Shown here piece after piece: positions 47,647 through 60,368 of a DNA stretch of 64,000 bases (within the stretch, counting starts at the first letter, position 1; every line of letters starts with the position of its first letter). The notes under the pieces were generated by a model. The model made no database searches. It was not told where the DNA came from and saw only the letters and a list, made by a program, of their open reading frames with translations. The translations under genes were made by a program, and so were the position numbers. This DNA is from JAHBWV01 sp964588385 (GTDB lineage Bacteria > Planctomycetota > Phycisphaerae > Phycisphaerales > UBA1924): positions 88,844-152,843 of the forward strand of contig CAZPPG010000001.1 of the NCBI GenBank assembly GCA_964588385.1, read 5' to 3'.

Positions 47647-49161
47647 TCACCCCGCTCCCATCGCCTTCAGAATCGCATCCAGATCATCCGCCACCTTGAT
47701 CGGCGGGTTCGCATACACGCCCGTGGGCCTCGCCTCCGATGCGCCCCCGTGCGCGACGGCCTTGGGTGCGCTGATCCCCGTGTGATACTCCACCGTCACA
47801 TCGGGATCCTTCAAGACGTGCCCCGTCAGGATGCACACCACCGTCTCGTGCGGCTTGATCACGCCCTCCTTCACCAGCATCCGCGCCCCCGCCACGCTCG
47901 CGCCGCTCGCCGGCTCGCATCCGAACCCATAACGCCCCACCAGCGCCTTGTGCTCCACGATGGTCGCGTCATCGACCGACCGCACCACGCCGTTCATCGC
48001 CTCCAGCGCGCGCAGCGCCTTGGGCAGGTTCACGGGCCGGTTGATCTCGATCGCCGTCGCCACCGTGCGGGCCCGCTCGCCCGCGCTGTCCATCCGGTCG
48101 TATTCGCCCTTCACCTTCGCGCGGTCGTACCGTCCACCGTTCCAGCGCACACCCAGCCCGTTCACCACGCGATCCAGCGTGCTCGCGCCCTTGGCGTTGA
48201 TGATCGCCAGCCGCGGCATCTTCTGGATCAGCCCGAGTCGATGCAGCTCGATGAACGCCTTGCCGAATGAGGAGCAGTTGCCGAGGTTGCCGCCCGGCAC
48301 CACGATCCAGTCCGGCACCTGCCAGTCCAGCCCCTCCAGCACGCGATACATGATCGCCTTCTGCCCCTCCAGCCGGAAGGGATTGACTGAGTTCATCAAA
48401 TAGACACCCGTCTCCGGCATCTTCTCCGCGATGTGGCGGATCCGCGCCAGGCACGCGTCAAAGTCCCCCGCGACCTGCAGCGTCGTCGCGCCGTACTCCA
48501 GCGCCTGCGAGAGCTTGCCGTACGCGATCTTCCCATCACCGATGAAGACGAAGCACTTCATGCCGCTCAGCGCGCCATACACCGCGAGCGATGCCGAGGT
48601 GTTCCCCGTCGAGGCGCACGCGACGCGCTTCGCGCCCACCATCCGGGCGTGCGTGAACGCCGCGGTCATCCCGTTGTCCTTGAACGACCCCGACGGGTTG
48701 AACCCCTCGTACTGCAGATAGAGGTTGCCGCCCTCCTGGCCCCCACCAGAACCCACATCCAACCCGATCACCCGCGCGATCTGGTCCGCCCGCTGCAGGT
48801 TCGTCCGCCCCTCGCCGATCGTCACGATCTCCGACTCGTGCTGCCAAAAGGGGAGCAGATCCCTGAACCGCCACACACCCGAAAAGTCCAGCGCGGACGC
48901 CGTCGCCCGCCCCTTGCCCGTTAGCCCCGTCCCCGCCGCCTCACGCGGCCCGCGCGTGCTCGATCGCAGCTCAAACCACGACCAGTCCCGGTGCTGGAAC
49001 TTCGACCAGTCGTAATCGACATCCAGAAGCTCGCCGCACCGCTCGCACGCCACCAGCACCCGCGACACGGGATACTCCGCCCCGCACTCGGGGTTGATGC
49101 ACCGCTGGTACGCAGTGGGGTTCGGCGCGATGGCAGCGGCAGGAGCTGGTGAAGTGGCCAT
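47647..49161 (-). CDS. thrC: Threonine synthase
   Basis: 504 residues from ATG 49161. It converts O-phosphohomoserine to threonine with pyridoxal phosphate. It has a zinc-ribbon N-terminus (CINPECGAEYPVSRVLVACERCGELLDV over residues about 17-45), as in long threonine synthases. Then come IGEGRTNLQRADQIARVIGL, EGFNPSGSFKDNGMTAAFTHA with the PLP Lys, STGNTSASLAVYGALSGMKC, and a Gly-rich phosphate loop VPGGNLGNCSSFGKAF. The C-terminal ~50 residues are extra. Its 3' end meets the sorting-tail gene at 47643, so the two converge. Confident. Confidence 0.92.
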   Translation of the reverse strand: MATSPAPAAAIAPNPTAYQRCINPECGAEYPVSRVLVACERCGELLDVDYDWSKFQHRDWSWFELRSSTRGPREAAGTGLTGKGRATASALDFSGVWRFRDLLPFWQHESEIVTIGEGRTNLQRADQIARVIGLDVGSGGGQEGGNLYLQYEGFNPSGSFKDNGMTAAFTHARMVGAKRVACASTGNTSASLAVYGALSGMKCFVFIGDGKIAYGKLSQALEYGATTLQVAGDFDACLARIRHIAEKMPETGVYLMNSVNPFRLEGQKAIMYRVLEGLDWQVPDWIVVPGGNLGNCSSFGKAFIELHRLGLIQKMPRLAIINAKGASTLDRVVNGLGVRWNGGRYDRAKVKGEYDRMDSAGERARTVATAIEINRPVNLPKALRALEAMNGVVRSVDDATIVEHKALVGRYGFGCEPASGASVAGARMLVKEGVIKPHETVVCILTGHVLKDPDVTVEYHTGISAPKAVAHGGASEARPTGVYANPPIKVADDLDAILKAMGAG

Positions 49162-49330
49162 GCACAGATGGTAGTGGGAGGGGTCGCGCCACGCTCCGGG
49201 GCCGCACCGCGACGCCCATGATGGACGGGGTCGACGGCGATCCCGCCGAACGCCCCGCACGCGGCACCATCGCCCGCACCCGTGTACGCTCATCGCCATG
49301 GACCGGCGACGCCGCAACGAAGGCCAATCC

Positions 49331-50107
49331 ATGAACCTTCGCTGGCGGGTCATGCTCTGGATCTGGCTCGCCCAGACCGCATTCGCGTGGGTCGCGCCGC
49401 TCCTGGTCATTCACGAGTGGGACGAAGCCGCGAGTTACCTCTTCCAGCGCGACGCGATCCTCTTCGCACTCATCGTCGGCGCATCTCTCGCGGCTCTCCA
49501 GTTCCTCTTCCTCTTCCCCGTCCGCAAGCCGGGCCTGAAGCGAACCGGACGATCCGTCTGGATCACCCTCGGGCTCGCGGCGTTCGCTGGAATCGCCCTC
49601 CTGATCGCGCTCGTCGCAGTCATCGCCGAGATCTATCTCACGCTCTTCAACGGCCCCGAACTCCTCGACTGGGACCAGGCCTTCTGGGCCCTCGTCATCG
49701 TTCAGGGACTTCTGTGGGTCGTCGCCACACCCCTGCTCGTGACGTTCACACGGCGCGAGCGCCAGGAGACCACCCTCGCCCGCCTCTCCGCCATGCTCTT
49801 CACCGGCACCATCGTCGAGGTCGTCGCCATCGTGCCGCTGGATGTCATGGTCCGCCGCAAAAACGAGTGTTACTGTGCCGCGGGAACGTTCTGGGCTCTG
49901 GCCATCTGCGGCGGCGTCGGCGCGTTCGCGCTCGGACCGGCCATCTACCTCGCCATTCTCTGCAAGCGACGCAAACGCTGGCACGGCGACCATTGCGAGG
50001 TCTGCGCCTACGACATGACCGGCACACCCAACGCCGACAAGTGCCCCGAGTGCGGCACGGGGTGGCGACCCTCGCCGAGTACCGATACCAACGGTGGTGG
50101 TGCATGA
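49331..50107 (+). CDS. Membrane protein with C-terminal CxxC-YD-CxxCG zinc ribbon
   Basis: 258 residues from ATG 49331 (AAGG upstream; ATG 49298 is an alternative start 33 bases earlier). Several membrane helices (LIVGASLAALQFLFLFPV, ITLGLAAFAGIALLIALVAVI, ALVIVQGLLWVVATPLLV) precede a cytosolic or periplasmic tail carrying CEVC-AYDM-x8-CPECG, again with 12 residues between the cysteine pairs. The final residues are Ser/Gly-rich. The next gene overlaps its stop by ATGA and ends with the same ribbon, so this is a paralogue pair. Function unknown. Confidence 0.75.
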   Translation: MNLRWRVMLWIWLAQTAFAWVAPLLVIHEWDEAASYLFQRDAILFALIVGASLAALQFLFLFPVRKPGLKRTGRSVWITLGLAAFAGIALLIALVAVIAEIYLTLFNGPELLDWDQAFWALVIVQGLLWVVATPLLVTFTRRERQETTLARLSAMLFTGTIVEVVAIVPLDVMVRRKNECYCAAGTFWALAICGGVGAFALGPAIYLAILCKRRKRWHGDHCEVCAYDMTGTPNADKCPECGTGWRPSPSTDTNGGGA

Positions 50108-50922
50108 GCAAGCACCATGAGTATCACATCCCGCACCGAGCCACGACGATCGCGACGTACTGGTTGGTCCAGTGGGGAGCGATCACTGCCATCGTGTGGT
50201 ACATGATGGTGGTACGCAGCGTGATGTTCGGTACCCCAGTGGATTTCGCGAATGCAGTGATACCGGGCCTTTTATGGACCTGCCTGTGCACACTCCTTCA
50301 ACTGACGCTTCTTGCAGCTCCCGACCAGATCGGCGGACGGCGTGAGCGAAGCAGACTGAGAGCCTATTTATCGATTGGCGCCTGTGCTGCGTGCGCCGCG
50401 GGACTCTGGGCCCTCGTGCTTGCTGCCACGCTCGCGTACGCTTGGTTTGCCGAAGAGATTCCAGGTCTTGTTCTTCTTCTCGCCGTGCTCGCAGTGCCCG
50501 GGACGATCGTGTGCTTTGTTTACTGGCTATTTGCATTGAGGTCCTTAGTCCGAAAGGGTCAGCTCGAAAGGCAATACCATCGGATTGTGAGCCAGCTGCT
50601 TGGTTGGACCGTCATGTGTGCGATCGTCTGCGCTGCGCTCGCGGCGGGTACGACGATTGTGGGCCAGAATGTCCAACATCTCCGCATCGGCTTCGCCACT
50701 GTCCCGTGGCTGTTCAGCGCCACCATTGCGCTCGTTGGCTGCCGCCTCTACCTCAAGCGCCTCTGGATTGCCCGCACACTGTGGTATGAAACCCACTGCG
50801 CCGAGTGCGGCTACGACATGGCCGGGAACCTCGCCGTCACGCAGTGCTCCGAGTGCGGCACACCGTGGAGTCCTCAACAAACCTCAGCACCGGCCCGCGC
50901 TGTCACAGCAGAGAATGAATGA
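50104..50922 (+). CDS. Membrane protein with C-terminal CxxC-YD-CxxCG zinc ribbon
   Basis: 272 residues starting at ATG 50104, which overlaps the preceding stop (ATGA). About six helices (YWLVQWGAITAIVWYMMVV, GLLWTCLCTLLQLTLLAAP, YLSIGACAACAAGLWALVLA, LVLLLAVLAVPGTIVCFVYW) precede the ribbon CAEC-GYDM-x8-CSECG with the same spacing as at 27577 and 49331. AT-content in the DNA is a little higher than in the neighbour. Function unknown; the pair is probably translated together. Confidence 0.75.
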   Translation: MSKHHEYHIPHRATTIATYWLVQWGAITAIVWYMMVVRSVMFGTPVDFANAVIPGLLWTCLCTLLQLTLLAAPDQIGGRRERSRLRAYLSIGACAACAAGLWALVLAATLAYAWFAEEIPGLVLLLAVLAVPGTIVCFVYWLFALRSLVRKGQLERQYHRIVSQLLGWTVMCAIVCAALAAGTTIVGQNVQHLRIGFATVPWLFSATIALVGCRLYLKRLWIARTLWYETHCAECGYDMAGNLAVTQCSECGTPWSPQQTSAPARAVTAENE

Positions 50923-51145
50923 GCGAGGGCGCGCCGCTCGGCGCGTCTCATGTCTTGCTCTGCGCGATCGCGTTCTCACGCAAGCACAGCGTGCCACGCG
51001 CCACCCAGAACGTGCGGCGTCGACGCCTTCGCGACATCGCGCCTCGAACATCGGGCTTCGAACGCCGCGCCCACGCGTCCCTCACACGCGTTCGCGCGAC
51101 ACACGCCGGGTCTCAGGGGGAGCCGAGCGAGAGACTCCGCTGCTT

Positions 51146-51187
51146 GGGGCGTGGATCCACACGGTCCGCGCCCCTTGCTCTCTCTTT
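51146..51187 (+). terminator. Probable intrinsic terminator
   Basis: GGGGCGTGGA (51146-51155) pairs with TCCGCGCCCC (51165-51174) with one G-U pair; tail TTGCTCTCTCTTT. It is the first good terminator after the gene pair ending at 50922. Confidence 0.65.
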
Positions 51188-51606
51188 ACACCACATGAGG
51201 CCTCGTCGCATCACGCGAGCGCCACGCCGGTACCGGCCGACCGGCCTCGGAGCGCGCACCCACAGGGAATCGCCGGGGGGATCCCCGGCCCGCACCACCG
51301 AGGCACGCGAAAAAACTTTCATCAAGCGCGCCGATCGGGCGTGCTCGTGTCTATCCCCCGCGGCAGGAATGCACGGCAAAGCGACGCCCGGGACCGATCA
51401 CCGGCATCGCGAGGAAGTTCGAAGATCACAGGGCTGAAAGCGGGCTTGGCTGGGCGCCGGAATCGGGCTGCTGCCTCGTCCGGGTTGTCGCTCTGTCGTG
51501 CAGTCCCGCCCCGCTCCGCTGTCACGCGACGTGCCAGCGAGCCGGCTGAAACAGACTGAGGACGCATCTGGCGGTGCAAACTCCATCCTGCCAGATGAAC
51601 GCTGGG

Positions 51607-51643
51607 GTACGGACGTCTTCTCGGACGTCCGTACTCTTTTCTT
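51607..51643 (+). terminator. Strong intrinsic terminator
   Basis: GTACGGACGTC (51607-51617) and GACGTCCGTAC (51624-51634) form a perfect 11-bp stem around TTCTCG, followed by TCTTTTCTT. It is rightward only, since on the other strand no T-run follows. It cannot serve carB, which is leftward. Confidence 0.85.
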
Positions 51644-51766
51644 CCCCTCTATGGCTTGCGGCGTCACCCAGTCTGCCCTCGACTGAACGATCACGCGAGC
51701 GGAAGCACGCAAGAGAGACAATCGTCGCACGCCTCCGGCGCGCACCATCGACCAGCAAACGCGCGA

Positions 51767-55387
<3,621 letters not shown>

Positions 55388-55547
55388 GGTGCGTGGGTGC
55401 CCGCACGCCCGGCGTAGGCGTTTGTGTGGGGGTGGAGGAGGTGCCTCGCGGACGCCCGATCCCGCTCGGCGCAAACTGGGACAGGATAGACGCCAACGCA
55501 TCCGCTGACCAGAAAATCACCCGTCTCCACCCCGACATTCCCCCACA

Positions 55548-58127
55548 TCACACCGGCGTCTCCGCCTGACCCAGGATGTGCAGACTCGACAGGCGGCACG
55601 CCGCGTTGATGATCGCCAGGTGCGAATAGCACTGCGGGAAGTTCCCAAGCGCCCTGCCCGTTCGCGGATCGTGCTCCTCCGCCATCAACCCCGTCGGCCC
55701 CGCCAGCGACGCCAACTCGCGCAAGAGCGCCAGCGCCTCCGCATCCCGACCCGTCACCGCCATCGCCTCCACCAGCCACCCCGTGCAGATGTTGAACCCT
55801 CCCTCGTATCCGGGAAGTCCGTCGTCGTACACATACCTGTACACCGTGCCCCGGTCCAGAAGGTGCCGCTCCACCGCCCGGATCGTCCCCGCCACCCTCG
55901 GATCTTCCGGAGGCAGGAACCCCGTCAGCGCCACCAGCAGGCACGCCGCGTCCGGGTCGTCGCACCCGTACGACGCCGAGAATCCTCCCAGCTTCTGGCT
56001 GTACCCGTGTGCCAGAATGTCCTCGTGGATTCGGGCCCGAAGCGCGATCTCGCCCTCCCGCTCCACGCCGTCCACGATCTGCCGCGCGTGCACCGCCCGG
56101 TTCACCGTGTTCCAGCACATCACCTTGCTCGGCACGTGGTGCCGCGGCGTGTCCCGTATCTCCCAGATCCCATGGTCCGGCTCGTGCCACCGGCGCGCCA
56201 CCGCCTCCACCATCGCATCCAACAGGCGCATGTGCTCCGGCGTCAATGGCGCGCCCGCCTCCGCCAGCGATGCGATCAGGTCCGCCACCGTGCCGAACAC
56301 ATCGAGCTGCACCTGCTGGTTCGCCGCGTTCCCCACCCGCACCGGGCGGCTCTCCCCATACCCCGCAAGATCCGTGATCTCCGCCTCCACACCAAGGTCA
56401 TGCCCGCCCACCGTGTACAGCGGCCGGATCCGCTCCGGCCCCTCAAGGTCATCCACAATGCCCAGCAACCAGTCCAGGAACTTCATGGCGTGACCCGTCG
56501 ACCCGAGCTTCACGAGCGCCGCCGCCGACCACGCCGCGTCGCGCACCCAGCAGAAGCGGTAGTCCCAGTTCCGCACGCCCCCAAGGGTCTCCGGCAGACT
56601 CGTCGTTCCCGCCGCGGAGATCGCCCCGGTCGGCCCGTAGCAGAGCGCCTTCACGACCAGCGCGCTCCGCTTCACCTGCTCCGGAAAGAGCGCGGGGATC
56701 CGCAGCTTCTCCGCCCATCGCGCCCAGGATGCTTCGGTCGCCACGCGACGGGCTTCCTCCGCGATCGGGCTCGCCCGGAGCGATGAAGCCCCGGCCCGCA
56801 GCTCCAGCACCACCGGCCCGCGGTCCAGGTCAATCGTCGCGCTCGCCGTCTGGTGCGGGCCGTCCTGCGACACCTCCCACTCCACGCCCGGCGCATGCAG
56901 CACCAGGGGATCAACGCTTCCCACCACCTCAATCCCGCCCTCCCTCACCTTGAGCGTCGTCACGATTCGCCCGAAGTCCAGCCGCGGCGAGAACCGCACC
57001 CGCGCCCGACCCGACCCGGAGACCACCCGCACCAGATCGGTCCTCCCCGCCCGCTGGAACGAACGCCCACCCGACGCGTCCAGATAGTCCGCGATCTCCA
57101 TCGCGCCCACGCGCGTGCGCAGCGTGAAGGTGTCACCCGCGTACGCCTGCGATGCCGCCTCCGATGGCGTCTCCGGCTCGATGTCGAAGCATCCGGCCCG
57201 CTCCCCGCCCAGCAGTGACGCAAAGATCGCCGGCGAGTCAATCCGCGGCACACACATCCAGCACACCCGCCCTCGCGGCTCCACCAGCGCAACCGTCCTC
57301 TGATCCGACAGAAGCGAGTGATGGTTGATCGGCACCAGCGCCCGCGACCCCAGCCACGCCCGCCGCGCCTCAGCCAGCGCCTCCAGCGCATCGGCCACCG
57401 CCTCCGTGTCCGCGATCCGCAGCGTCGCGATGCTGGGTCCGTCGCCGACCTTCACGGGCGCGTCCCCCGGAAGCATCGCCGCGAACGCGTCCTCATCCGT
57501 CGTGTCGTCGCCGAAGAACACCGCGCCCGTCGCGCCCGTCCGCCGGCGGAGCGCCATCATCGCCACGCCCTTGGTCGCCGCCGTCACGACGATCTCGCGC
57601 ACCATCAGCCCGGGCTTGAGCGTCGCGCACGGCGCGCACAGCGCAATCGCCTCGATCGCCGCGACCGCCTCCTCGTGCGCTGCTGGGGACACATGCCGAA
57701 AGTGGATCGCCACACCCGTCGGCTTGTGCTCGACCAGCAGCCCCGGAAATCGCTGCATCAGCCGCTCGGCCCCCTGCCGAAGCAGCTCAAGGGACGAAGC
57801 CTGCTCCGCCGTCACGGACGCGTCTCCATCCATCTCCGCCCCGTGGCTTCCCACCAGATGAAGACGACCCGGCCCGCTCGGCTCCGACTCCGCGGGGCCG
57901 ACCAGTGTCCGCAACATATCGAGCGCGCGCCCGGAGACAATCGCCCCGTGCGTGGAGTCCATCGCCCCAAGCTCCGAGAGCGCACGCATCGACCGCGTGT
58001 TCGCGCGCGCGTTCTCCGGGACCGGCACGATCGGCGCCAGTGTCCCGTCAAAGTCAGACGCCACCAGCAGAATCGGCGACCGGGAGAGCCGCTCCAGCGC
58101 GTGGATCACATCATCGTTGAGCATCAT
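55548..58127 (-). CDS. Fusion: trehalose-6-phosphate phosphatase (OtsB) + GH15 trehalase-like domain
   Basis: 859 residues. The N-terminal HAD domain has the phosphatase motif DFDGT (25-29), then IVSGRAL, HLVGSHGAEMDG and FFGDDTTDEDAF, as in trehalose-6-phosphate phosphatase. From about residue 260 a GH15 domain follows: VEPRGRVCWMCVPRIDSPAI, TSLPETLGGVRNWDYRFCWVRDA, VMCWNTVNRAVHARQI, and the GH15 tail MAEEHDPRTGRALGNFPQCYSH with its catalytic Glu. GH15 members include bacterial trehalases and glucoamylases. The start ATG 58127 overlaps the otsA stop (TGATG). Making and hydrolysing trehalose in one chain would be futile unless regulated; GH15 may act on another glucan. Confidence 0.88.
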   Translation of the reverse strand: MMLNDDVIHALERLSRSPILLVASDFDGTLAPIVPVPENARANTRSMRALSELGAMDSTHGAIVSGRALDMLRTLVGPAESEPSGPGRLHLVGSHGAEMDGDASVTAEQASSLELLRQGAERLMQRFPGLLVEHKPTGVAIHFRHVSPAAHEEAVAAIEAIALCAPCATLKPGLMVREIVVTAATKGVAMMALRRRTGATGAVFFGDDTTDEDAFAAMLPGDAPVKVGDGPSIATLRIADTEAVADALEALAEARRAWLGSRALVPINHHSLLSDQRTVALVEPRGRVCWMCVPRIDSPAIFASLLGGERAGCFDIEPETPSEAASQAYAGDTFTLRTRVGAMEIADYLDASGGRSFQRAGRTDLVRVVSGSGRARVRFSPRLDFGRIVTTLKVREGGIEVVGSVDPLVLHAPGVEWEVSQDGPHQTASATIDLDRGPVVLELRAGASSLRASPIAEEARRVATEASWARWAEKLRIPALFPEQVKRSALVVKALCYGPTGAISAAGTTSLPETLGGVRNWDYRFCWVRDAAWSAAALVKLGSTGHAMKFLDWLLGIVDDLEGPERIRPLYTVGGHDLGVEAEITDLAGYGESRPVRVGNAANQQVQLDVFGTVADLIASLAEAGAPLTPEHMRLLDAMVEAVARRWHEPDHGIWEIRDTPRHHVPSKVMCWNTVNRAVHARQIVDGVEREGEIALRARIHEDILAHGYSQKLGGFSASYGCDDPDAACLLVALTGFLPPEDPRVAGTIRAVERHLLDRGTVYRYVYDDGLPGYEGGFNICTGWLVEAMAVTGRDAEALALLRELASLAGPTGLMAEEHDPRTGRALGNFPQCYSHLAIINAACRLSSLHILGQAETPV

Positions 58128-59500
58128 CAGTCCAGGGCTCCAATGAATCGGTCGCACCATCCAAACACATCGTGACGTCTCACCACCGACCGCATGCGCT
58201 TCATCCGCCGCGCCGACTCCTCGGCCCCCATCCGCAGCGCCCGTTCCAGCGCATCGGCCGCCCCCTCCTCATCCCTCGGATTCACAAGGATCGCCTCCTT
58301 CAACTCGTGCGACGCCCCCGCGAACTCGCTCAACACCAGAACACCGCCCCCGTCCGCACGCGTCGCCACAAACTCCTTGGCCACAAGGTTCATCCCGTCC
58401 ACCAGGGGCGTCACCAGCATCACGTCCGCCGCCAGGTAATACGCCGCCAGCTCACGGTGCGTCAGCGAACGCCGGAAGTAGTGCACTGGCACCCTCCCCA
58501 GGCGGCTGAAATCCCCGTTCACAGCGCCCACAAGCCCCTCGACCGTCGCCCGCTGCGCCGCATACTCCGGCACCTTGTCCCGCGTCGGCACCGCGATCTG
58601 CACGAGCACCGTGTTCTCCGCGCTGTACGCACCCCGTCGCAGAAGCCGCTCGAAGCTGCGCAGCCGAAGATCTATCCCCTTCGTGTAATCCAGCCGGTCA
58701 ACGCACAGAATGATCTGGCGACCGGTCACCAGACGCTCGCGCACGTGCAGCGACCGCTGACGCACCCCGCCGTCACGCCCGAGCGCATCAAACGCCGCGA
58801 AGTCGATCGAGATCGGAAACGTACCCGCCCGCACCCGGCGCTTCCCGTGCCGGAGCGACCGCGCCGGACCCGTCGCCCCCGCGAACCGACGCGCCGCCGC
58901 CGCAAAGTCCTCCGCGTCCGTCGGCGTCTGAAACCCCACCACATCCGCCCCCAGCAACCCCTCCAGAATCTGCCGACGCCACGGCAGCCACGCGAACAGC
59001 TCCTGAGGCGGGAACGGGATGTGCAGAAAGAAGCCGATCCGCGCCTTCGGACGCAGCTCACGCAGCATCGCCGGCACCAGTTGCAGATGGAAGTCGTGCA
59101 CCCACACCACGTCCCCGTCCCGCGCGCTCGCCGCCGCGCTCTCCGCGAACCGCCGATTCACGCGCACATACTCGTTCCACCACACGCGCGAGAACTCCGG
59201 CGTGCGGATCGCATTGTGGTAGAGCGGCCACAGCGTGGCGTTCGACATGCCGTGGTAGGTGTTGCGGATCTCAACATCGCTCATCGCGACCGGACGGATG
59301 GAGATGCCCGAGCGCGTGAACGGCTTGGGCGCCGCGCCGCCCACGCCCGACCACCCCACCCACGAGCCGCCGCGCGCACGCAGCACCGGCTCCATCGCCG
59401 TCACCAGCCCGCCCGGCGAAAGCTCCCAGCGATCCGAGCCCGACGCCCGGTGAACCGGGAGGCGGTTGGCAACCACCACGAGGCGTTGGCGTGCCGACAT
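58127..59500 (-). CDS. otsA: Trehalose-6-phosphate synthase
   Basis: 457 residues of family GT20, close to the normal ~470. It makes trehalose-6-phosphate from UDP-glucose (or ADP-glucose) and glucose-6-phosphate in the cytosol. Motifs: LVVVANRLPVHRASG, VVWVHDFHLQLVPAMLRE, IGFFLHIPFPPQELF, DRLDYTKGIDLRLRSFERLL, and VLSEFAGASHELKEAILVNP. ATG 59500 is preceded by AGGAG. It overlaps the OtsB-GH15 gene, so both form one operon for compatible-solute trehalose. Divergent from the sigma factor at 59811. Confidence 0.94.
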   Translation of the reverse strand: MSARQRLVVVANRLPVHRASGSDRWELSPGGLVTAMEPVLRARGGSWVGWSGVGGAAPKPFTRSGISIRPVAMSDVEIRNTYHGMSNATLWPLYHNAIRTPEFSRVWWNEYVRVNRRFAESAAASARDGDVVWVHDFHLQLVPAMLRELRPKARIGFFLHIPFPPQELFAWLPWRRQILEGLLGADVVGFQTPTDAEDFAAAARRFAGATGPARSLRHGKRRVRAGTFPISIDFAAFDALGRDGGVRQRSLHVRERLVTGRQIILCVDRLDYTKGIDLRLRSFERLLRRGAYSAENTVLVQIAVPTRDKVPEYAAQRATVEGLVGAVNGDFSRLGRVPVHYFRRSLTHRELAAYYLAADVMLVTPLVDGMNLVAKEFVATRADGGGVLVLSEFAGASHELKEAILVNPRDEEGAADALERALRMGAEESARRMKRMRSVVRRHDVFGWCDRFIGALD

Positions 59501-59810
59501 CGGTGCTCCTGTGTGCGCCGACGTACGCCACATGGGCCGCGCTCGTCGGCGGGATGTTCGGTGCGGGCCATCGCCCGAGTACGACAGTTCACCGCGGAGC
59601 CACGCAACCCCAGGACCGGGGTACGCCACGTCACACGGAAACGCATGATAGACCGTCGAACCCCCTCCAAACCCTCCCAGACCAATATGAAGGGCTATTC
59701 ACAGGACCGGCCCTCTCCCCACAGGCGATCTCACACAAACGCCTCGGGGCCGTCATGATGGTGTGCGTATCGCGTGTGCCCAGTCCGATGGTCTCAGGAT
59801 CCCGCGTGTG
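59501..59810. other. Divergent intergenic region, no gene seen
   Basis: 310 bases between otsA and the ECF sigma gene that must hold both promoters. Open frames here lack a recognised product. No operator was identified. Confidence 0.45.
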
Positions 59811-60368
59811 ATGAACGCCGACCGGCCCGGAGAAACCCAGGGGCTCTCGCGTGCTGCAATCGGCCCCGCCGACAGGGGCCCGCACGTTCCCCGCATCTCG
59901 CCGGAAGAGCTCGGGCGCGTCCTCCGTTCCCGCGCCCTCGCGCTCGGCGCGAGTACCCACGAGGCCGACGACCTGGCCCAGCAGGCCATCGCCAACGCGC
60001 TGGCCCGCGCGCCCGAGAAGGCGGCCCACGCCGGCTATGCCATCCGCACGCTCACGCGCCTCTGGCTCGACCGGCAGCGCTCGCTCCGCGCCCGCGCCGC
60101 CCGACTCCGCCGCATGGCGTTCAGCGCCATGGCCGGAAAGCCCGCGATCGAAGCCCGCGACGAAGCCCGCACCGCCATCGTTCACGCCGCCATCGAGCGC
60201 CTCCCTCCCAAGCAGCGCGCCGCCCTCGTCCTTCGCATCGTCGAGGGTCTGAACTACACCGCCATCGCCGAGGCCATCGGCTGCACCGAAGACGCCGCCC
60301 GCGCATCACTGCACGAAGCCCGCGCACGACTGAAGCGTGAACTCATCCAGAGAGGGATCGAGCCATGA
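59811..60368 (+). CDS. ECF-type RNA polymerase sigma factor
   Basis: 185 residues from ATG 59811 (AGGATCC upstream). Region 2 is seen in ISPEELGRVLRSRALALGAS with THEADDLAQQAIANALARA; region 4 is AIERLPPKQRAALVLRIVEG then LNYTAIAEAIGCTEDAARAS, a typical helix-turn-helix. Its regulon is unknown. The next gene overlaps by ATGA and has anti-sigma outline, so activity is probably held off by that membrane protein until a signal arrives. A start at 59763 is possible but adds an unrelated leader. Confidence 0.88.
   Translation: MNADRPGETQGLSRAAIGPADRGPHVPRISPEELGRVLRSRALALGASTHEADDLAQQAIANALARAPEKAAHAGYAIRTLTRLWLDRQRSLRARAARLRRMAFSAMAGKPAIEARDEARTAIVHAAIERLPPKQRAALVLRIVEGLNYTAIAEAIGCTEDAARASLHEARARLKRELIQRGIEP

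Larger units (their letters stand above)
50923..51766. other. 844-base non-coding stretch with two terminators
   Basis: No open frame here is convincing; all are Arg/Ser-rich. Two T-tailed hairpins (51146-51187 and 51607-51643) point rightward, and a third perfect 8-bp stem, CATCTGGC/GCCAGATG, is at 51565-51597 right before the second terminator. The stretch 51188-51606 therefore could hold a small RNA. A GAGGAAG...CACAGGG string at 51411-51433 recalls RNase P RNA but the rest does not match. Confidence 0.5.

Noticed and set aside
51411..51433. RNase P RNA-like string GAGGAAG...CACAGGG
   Set aside because: Other universal rnpB blocks are not found at expected distances; likely chance.
51322..51579. 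85-codon leftward frame in the gap before carB
   Set aside because: Arg/Ala/Ser-rich, no start signals, overlaps hairpins.
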